Below, piece after piece: positions 57,998 to 64,000 of a stretch of DNA of 64,000 nt. Both the position numbers and the translations under genes were made by a program. The DNA is from Parietaria judaica (lineage: Eukaryota; Streptophyta; Magnoliopsida; Rosales; Urticaceae). Numbering within the stretch: the first letter of the stretch is position 1; each line of letters opens with the position of its first letter. Under the pieces are notes generated by a model. The model worked only from the letters and a program-made list of their open reading frames with translations. It had not been told where the DNA came from and made no database searches. Location: assembly GCA_954871525.1 (NCBI GenBank), contig OX940868.1, positions 14,696,556 through 14,760,555 on the forward strand, read 5' to 3'.

Positions 57998-58841
57998 TAG
58001 GGGTGAAACCGGTACCGATAATCGGTAAATTAGTATTTTTTGGTATTGGTATTGAAAATCGAGATTTTTATTTTGGTATTGGTATTGGTATCGGCTCTAA
58101 AATTTATTGGTTTTTTATCAAACCGAGACCGAGACCGGAACCGAGAAAAAAGAAAAGAAAACCGATAAATAAACTGAGACATGAGACATAAACCGGAAAT
58201 AACCCAGAGCAAAATCCGAAAATAATACAAAATACCATGTCCGAAATACAAAAATACATACATAAAAACAACAAACATAATTAAAACATGTCATTTCTTT
58301 TTCTTTGATTTTTGATTTCGCCTTCTATTTTTTCTTTGATTTCGCCTCGTCCTTTTTCTTGGCCATGTTACTAATACCACCGGTAAGAGCGGAGTGAGCG
58401 GAAGTTGAAACAGGATTTTCGGAGCTTTCTTCTACAATAAACAATTAAAAGAAATTTGCATTTAAGAAATATAAAAGCATAATTATATTATATATATATA
58501 TATTATATACAACGTTACAAACCTATTTGCATTGTAATATACACTGTTTTATTACTATTTGCAATATACAAACCTATTAGTATAACATTATGTACTAAAA
58601 AAATGACATGTAGTATAATCTAAATCGAGATGTAGTTCACAACCGATACCGATACCAAAATTTGAGAAATTCGGTATCGGTATCGTTTCTCAGTATTTGT
58701 ATCGGAAACCGATACCGATAAGTATCCGTTCTTGGTTTTAAACTAAATTTATCAGATTTTTTTAAAAACCGATCCGAGATCGATACCGAAAGTCCGAAAC
58801 CAAGACGATACCGAGAAACGATTACAAAATTTTCACCCCTA
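57998..58841. mobile_element. hAT-type element rich in ACCGATA repeats
   Basis: The ends TAGGGGTGAAAC and TTTTCACCCCTA are inverted. The flanks are a perfect 8-bp duplication GTTCCATG (57990-57997 and 58842-58849). The outer parts repeat GGTATTGG / ACCGATACCG. The centre at 58290-58440 has short lysine-rich coding-like sequence of no clear identity. The termini resemble 30305-31140. Confidence 0.85.
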
Positions 58842-58849
58842 GTTCCATG

Positions 58850-59791
58850 CAGAAGGAACGAAGAGAATCTGTTTGAATATATCTGGGTGAGTCCTACATG
58901 TGCAATTTTCTTTTATTATTAGTCTCAAAGATTCCTTTTTTTTTTTGTTCTTTTTAATTACCTGCTTATTCAAAGTTGGTTTACAATCCTAAAAAACTCG
59001 ATGACCCCCCGGGTTACTCTCAGTTTACCCCGGGTTTTAAAACCTTGCTTACATGTTAGTTAGGGGAAAGGTCTTTTTTGCTTGTTTTTATTTTCCTCAC
59101 TTATTTTTACAAGGATTCAACGATTTCACAACTCAATTCTAGATTTGGATCTGAGTTTCAAAGCCGAATTACAACTAAAACAGTTTAGAAATAATATTAA
59201 AAAATTCATTCAAAATTAAATTTGAATAGAACATGTCATTTATACAAAATATGTCTCTTTCTTTTCATATTAAAAAAAAAAAAAAAACCCAACCAAATTA
59301 CACATATCGTCTAAGCTAATATAATTTTACTATGATTTTGAAAGAAAAGAATTTTTTTCTGGTGGCCGGTAGCCAATTTTTTTTTAAAATTTTATTCCAC
59401 CCCATAAATTAAGTATAATGTTTAGAAGTAATTTTTACATTTTAGTTTTATAATTAATTGACGTTTTCATTATAGATTTATGATTTTATTTCAGCTTTAT
59501 TTTATGTATTATTTTAATTATGAACGATTTGTTATTTACTCTGAATGTATTTCTCTCGCTTTTAAACAATTTTACCCTAATCATCCCAAACGACAGAAGA
59601 TACTAAAACAGCTTGTCGTACGTATCCACACGACACCACGGTGTTAAAGTAATGTCGTTTTTCTAAAAACGACGTACGAGAAGAAACGCATGTCGTTTGT
59701 TGAACATCGATGCACTTTTGCCTAATCTTCTTCTTCTTCGTCTTCTTCCTCACACTTTCAGAGCTTCGTTCCAACCACACCTCGCTCATCA
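58850..59791 (+). promoter_or_regulatory. CLPR4 upstream region
   Basis: AT-rich intergenic DNA up to about 59560, then mixed sequence leading to the CLPR4 start. A CT-rich leader (TCTTCTTCTTCGTCTTCTTCC, 59727-59747) precedes the ATG. No clear TATA box is found in the expected position, which is common for plastid-protein housekeeping genes. Short direct GTCGTTT repeats occur near 59650-59700. Confidence 0.4.
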
Positions 59792-62700
59792 ATGGAGGTC
59801 GCCACTGTCTCTCCGGGCCTTGCTCTGCCTTCGCGCAGGTTGGCGCCCCTCGCTGCTGCTTCCCGAGCCTCCTCGTGCCCTGTCCGAGCTCAAACGGCGT
59901 CGCATTCGAGCTCTTTCCGAGCTCCTTCGCTCTCCACGAACCTCCTCTCTGCTTTCTCCGGAAGCAGCCTCACCGGAGAGTTCTCCGGGATCAAACTCCG
60001 ACCTCCCTCGCTCAATCCGGTGCTGTTTCGCGGCTCTAAGCCCAAACGCGGCGTCGTCACCATGGTACTCTCATCGCCACTCCTAGGTTTAGCTTCACCA
60101 TTTTTTCATTATTATCTATGTATATCCGAGCTTTAGAGAATCTGAAATCGCGATCTTGATGGAAGAAGGTGTTAAGAGCTAAGAATCGTGGAATTTTGTT
60201 GTGCTCTTAGTATATGCCATGGATGAGAAAATTTAAGGAATCTGAATGTGGCATTGTCATTTGTCTTTGAGTTATTACGGGGTTTAGAGATTAGAAATTT
60301 CCGAAATCGAAGGAAGACGATGTTGATTCTTGATTACGGGGATCGGCAACGGTGAAACGAGAATAAGTATATAGTTCATCCATGATTAGGAGGACTTGAA
60401 AGACATGGGCTTGATAAGTCATTGGATGCTTACAGACACTGTTTGTTAAGTGTAGAAGTTCAAAGATACAGTCACAACCACTTACTAAAATGTAGCTGAT
60501 AGATTGAGCCAGAATTCTCTCGAATCGAGCTTTTGATCGGGTGATTATCGGTAGCTTTCGTTCTATTGTTGGCTGATATCATCAGCCCAATGATTGGAGA
60601 ATGTAACTTATCTTCAAAACGTCCAATCTACTAGGTTTAGTGACTATAGTCGAGATAGCTAGAGATGATATTACTTTGTCTTTCGTTCTTTCGGGGATCC
60701 AATGTTAGTAAAAAATGTCTTTTTCAATGGAAAAGTTAAAAAATTGGTAGGTCATCTACTTTACATGAGAATATAAGGTACAGCATATTGATAGAGTGGG
60801 AAAATGTAAGCTAAATATGTATTCCGTAATAGCTTGTATTTAGGAATTAGTTCTCATTACTATCCTTATTTATAGCATCAAGTCTTGCTGAGATGTTAAG
60901 CTGGGACCGGGTAAATGTTAATTGATCTCGATAATTACTAAAGCTTGACGGATACCATACATAATTTAAATTAGATTATGGATTATTCTCACTCAGTGTT
61001 GAACAAAATTTATTTGCTACTTTGTCCTCTACCGTTTTCACTATGCTGGATTATATCCCATCGGTATGATATTCATACCTGAGTATTTCCCATTACTGCG
61101 TCAAGGTTAACTTATTATGTTATTAAGATAGAAATAGAGTTGCTTCAGTATCCTTATATTTTAAATATTGCGTAATTTTCACCTATGAATTTGCAGGTTA
61201 TTCCGTTTTCGAAAGGTACTGCATGGGAGCAACCTCCTCCAGACTTGGCGTCGTACTTATATAAGAATAGAATAGTATACTTGGGGATGTCTCTAGTTCC
61301 TTCTGTCACCGAGTTGATATTAGCCGAGTTTCTATACCTTCAGTATGAAGATGTAGAGAAGCCTATCTATCTTTACATAAATTCCACTGGAACTACAAAG
61401 GTCAGAAGTGTTTATTATCTTTTAATCGCTTTCTGAACTATAATTGCTTGCTCGTAAGATCCTCACGAATTACCGGAAGGCAAATAATTAATTAATTTGT
61501 TGGAGTATTATAAACTTGTCACATTTTAGGTGAATACATGTTTGGCTATAACAATAAAGAAGCTTTGGGTAGATATAAGCATGCTTAGTTTGGGTTAATA
61601 TTAGCATATTGAGATTAGTTTTAGTACGTAACTATGATGTAGTATCTTGTTTATTGGGCATTTGTGTTTCTTTGTTAGTTTGAGCATGCAAATGTAATTT
61701 AATACGTTCAGGGCCAGGCTATATGATGCGTAATTTCTACTAGAAGCTAAACTTATCAAACATTTTTTTTGCTCTTTTAGTACACTAACGTATTAAATCA
61801 TTTCAATCTTGTTTCATTTCAGGGCGGTGAGAAGTTGGGTTATGAGACTGAAGCTTTTGCTATTTACGATGTCATGGGGTGATTGATCCTTTCTTGTCTA
61901 TTCATTTAAAATTTTAGCCGATCGTGATGGATGATTTTTTATTTTTATTTTTTGTGTGGAAAGTTTAGAGAGACTTTACATTTGAAATTAATTAGTTCTC
62001 CTTTGCTTTAGGTACGTGAAGCCCCCAATTTTTACTCTATGTGTTGGTAATGCTTGGGGAGAAGCGGCATTACTTTTGGCTGCCGGTGCAAAGGGAAATC
62101 GTTCTGCTTTGCCCTCATGCACAATTATGATGAAACAGGTTTTTTTTAGCAGTGAATTTTTTTTCCTTTAATTTTAAATTATGTCTATCTGTTGAAACTG
62201 TGTATCGAAATATATGGCATTCAGCAGTGTAACCTTATTGTTGATGTTGTTACGTTGTTGTGTGTATATTTAGAATAGTACGAAAAGAACAATTTATTAG
62301 TCAGCTTACTTAATTAAGGAATTAAATGCCGACTAACTATTCAAATCATATGATATCAATCGTATCTGTATCTGTAATTTATCTAATTATTCACTTACTA
62401 TAATGCAGCCGATTGCAAGGTTTCAAGGTCAAGCTAGCGATGTCGAACTTGCAAGAAGGGAGGTTACGAATGTGAAGAAAGAATTGGTAAAATTGTCAGC
62501 CTTGATATTCCATTTTCAGTTCTCTATTGTTCCTGGTTGAATAATTATAGAATTCCTTCAGATCTAGTTTCGTGATCTTCAAACTTGTCATTAGAGTTGC
62601 TTTTGAGCATTGTAATAAGAGATACAAACTTGTTGGATTTATATATTGTTATCTTGAATATTGCTTGAAGGTTAAACTCATGGCGAAGCATATCGGAAAA

Positions 62701-63520
62701 TCGGCTGAGGAGATTGAAGCAGACATTAGGCGTCCAAAATATTTTAGCCCGAGTGAGGCGGTTGAGTATGGTATCATAGATAAGGTATTCTTCTCGACAT
62801 TTGAAATATTACCCAATATTTTTGTCATCATAATTGGTACATTTTCAGGATAATTAAAATGGGAATTAGTTTATTGATAAAAAGGCAAAGCCAATTCTAC
62901 TGTAAAAAAACTGCCAACGGGAATTCATCAAGGCGATAAACAAAACTTGATGAATTCCGTTACCTAACTGATCAGTTGAAGAACTATATACAAAAGTGAC
63001 CCTTCTTTCGAGAGCAGGAACAAACATGTCTACCTAGGTGCAGTAGGTGCCTATAAGGCTTAACCAAACCCTAATGCCTCTTAATAACTAAATATCTAAT
63101 TACCCTTTAAACATAAGTACTGGGAAATGACAATAAAGGACATAATAAATAGGCGAAAACCCCTAAATACTGTTGCCTCTATGATCTGCACAAGCAAGGC
63201 ATTAATAGTCACACCTTAATATAAGAGGATATTTACAAAAATAATCCAAAAAAAAAAAAAAACTTGCTAGGTAATTAGTTATAAATACATTTGAAATCTT
63301 TGACAAGGTATCAATTACAAAATTGCAGTATATTCATAACCAAATCACAGTTCAAGGAGCAAAATGCAGTGATTTGAGTGGGGCATAGTGCGCCAATGAG
63401 CAAAGTTCAGGGGGCATTTGTGTCATTTACTCTCGTTTCTCTGTGCAGGTAATTTACAACGAGAGGGGTAGCGAAGATAAGGGAGTTGTTTCTGACTTGA
63501 AAAAAGCAAAACTTATTTAA
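59792..63520 (+). CDS. CLPR4: Chloroplast Clp protease subunit ClpR4
   Basis: Seven exons: 59792-60064, 61197-61400, 61823-61878, 62012-62138, 62409-62486, 62671-62784 and 63449-63520. All have GT-AG introns; the product is 307 aa, the expected length. Residues 1 to about 85 are Ser/Ala/Arg-rich with few acidic residues, a chloroplast transit peptide. KPKRGVVTMVIPFSKG then opens a conserved ClpP-fold domain (NRIVYLGMSLVPSVTELILAEFL, PIYLYINSTGTTK). At the catalytic Ser position of ClpP the sequence is NAWGEAA (no Ser), and MMKQP has Lys219 where ClpP has His, so it is an inactive ClpR subunit. ClpR4 forms part of the mixed ClpP/R ring of the plastid stromal protease. A 3' UTR intron may start at 63552. 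Confidence 0.95.
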
Positions 63521-64000
63521 TGTTGGAAAGCTCCACTACAGCTTAAATCAGGTAAACACAAACTCACAATCATTTCTCTACTTTTAGCTCATTCTGCACT
63601 TCCTAGAGGCAATATATCTTAATTTTTCATCACTTTTAGCTCATTCTGCCCTTTTTCGGTTTTTTCAAAACAAGTAATGTTTTCCGGATTTTTAGAATCA
63701 CGAAATTTCAGATCAAGTCAAAAATCAACAAAAAATATGTTTGAATTAATAGAAGTAGTCTCCAAAAGTCATTGGATGGACTGATAGATAGCACACGTTA
63801 TTGTTTTGTTCTTTGGCTTTTCTTTTCCTCTAGTAACTTGTTTTGAATGTATCCTCCTGCGGATAAATTGGGCTGGTTCTCTTTAACGAGCATTTCTTTG
63901 TTTTGCTTTTGGTTCGTTTTGGTTTATGCGGCTGGACCGATTGGTGGGCCGACTGATCTTAAGCTATACTCTGACTTTGCAATATAATCTTCTCTGATCT
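63521..64000 (+). other. CLPR4 3' UTR and flank
   Basis: A TCAG|GTAAACAC donor context 30 bp after the stop suggests a 3' UTR intron whose acceptor was not fixed. The rest has no coding frame and no clear element. Confidence 0.4.

Noticed and set aside
59697..60086. Alternative frames of about 110-130 aa
   Set aside because: Shadows of CLPR4 exon 1; only the frame starting at 59792 joins the conserved downstream exons.

Overview
The window is nuclear DNA of a flowering plant, very probably a eudicot. It is AT-rich, its genes are split by GT-AG introns, and its proteins include a chloroplast ClpR4 subunit, plant F-box/LRR/FBD proteins and SRC2-type C2 proteins. Between the genes are MITEs, hAT and Mutator-like elements, solo LTRs and copia remnants. 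The species cannot be named from sequence alone. I see no CRISPR array, operon, rRNA or confident tRNA gene.

Positions 1-50000 are an accessory region built by local duplication and transposon insertion. Two small families alternate. (1) F-box/LRR/FBD genes on the minus strand: five near full-length copies (5087-6674, 20708-22256, 26290-27794, 38179-39630, 42518-44057) and two remnants (24410-26120, 28620-28744). Splicing by hand with a shared three-exon model leaves only the first and last intact. The copy at 38179-39630 has a one-base insertion in exon 2, and the other two carry several lesions. (2) Plus-strand C2-domain genes: copies at 11426, 14899, 18217 and 32253, the first with a 2-bp frameshift, plus an orphan promoter with no coding sequence at 14097-14365. 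Paralogous flanks are preserved, so several insertions can be compared with an empty site in the same window.

Mobile DNA can often be bounded by target-site duplications read directly: hAT-type (133-1153, 1582-2398, 19016-19572, 23413-24220, 57687-57879, 57998-58841), Mutator-like (24849-26081, 49413-49881), an unclassified foldback element (6906-7979), Tourist-like (8551-9472) and solo LTRs (33229-33956, 34310-36018, 45749-46300). Two hAT-type relatives (1582-2398 and 23413-24220) each carry an snRNA-type upstream element and a TATA box exactly 24 bp apart, the spacing known for plant U6-type (Pol III) promoters. A broken copy of ribosomal protein S2 lies at 47105-47325.

Positions 50000-64000 are conserved housekeeping territory. 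They hold an 11-exon TRM7-type tRNA 2'-O-methyltransferase (50852-54465), a small uncharacterised basic protein on the minus strand (56142-56528), and a 7-exon chloroplast CLPR4 gene (59792-63520). The genes are independent units. The F-box proteins would act in SCF ubiquitin ligases, the C2 proteins probably at membranes, TRM7 on the tRNA anticodon loop, and ClpR4 in the plastid Clp protease core.
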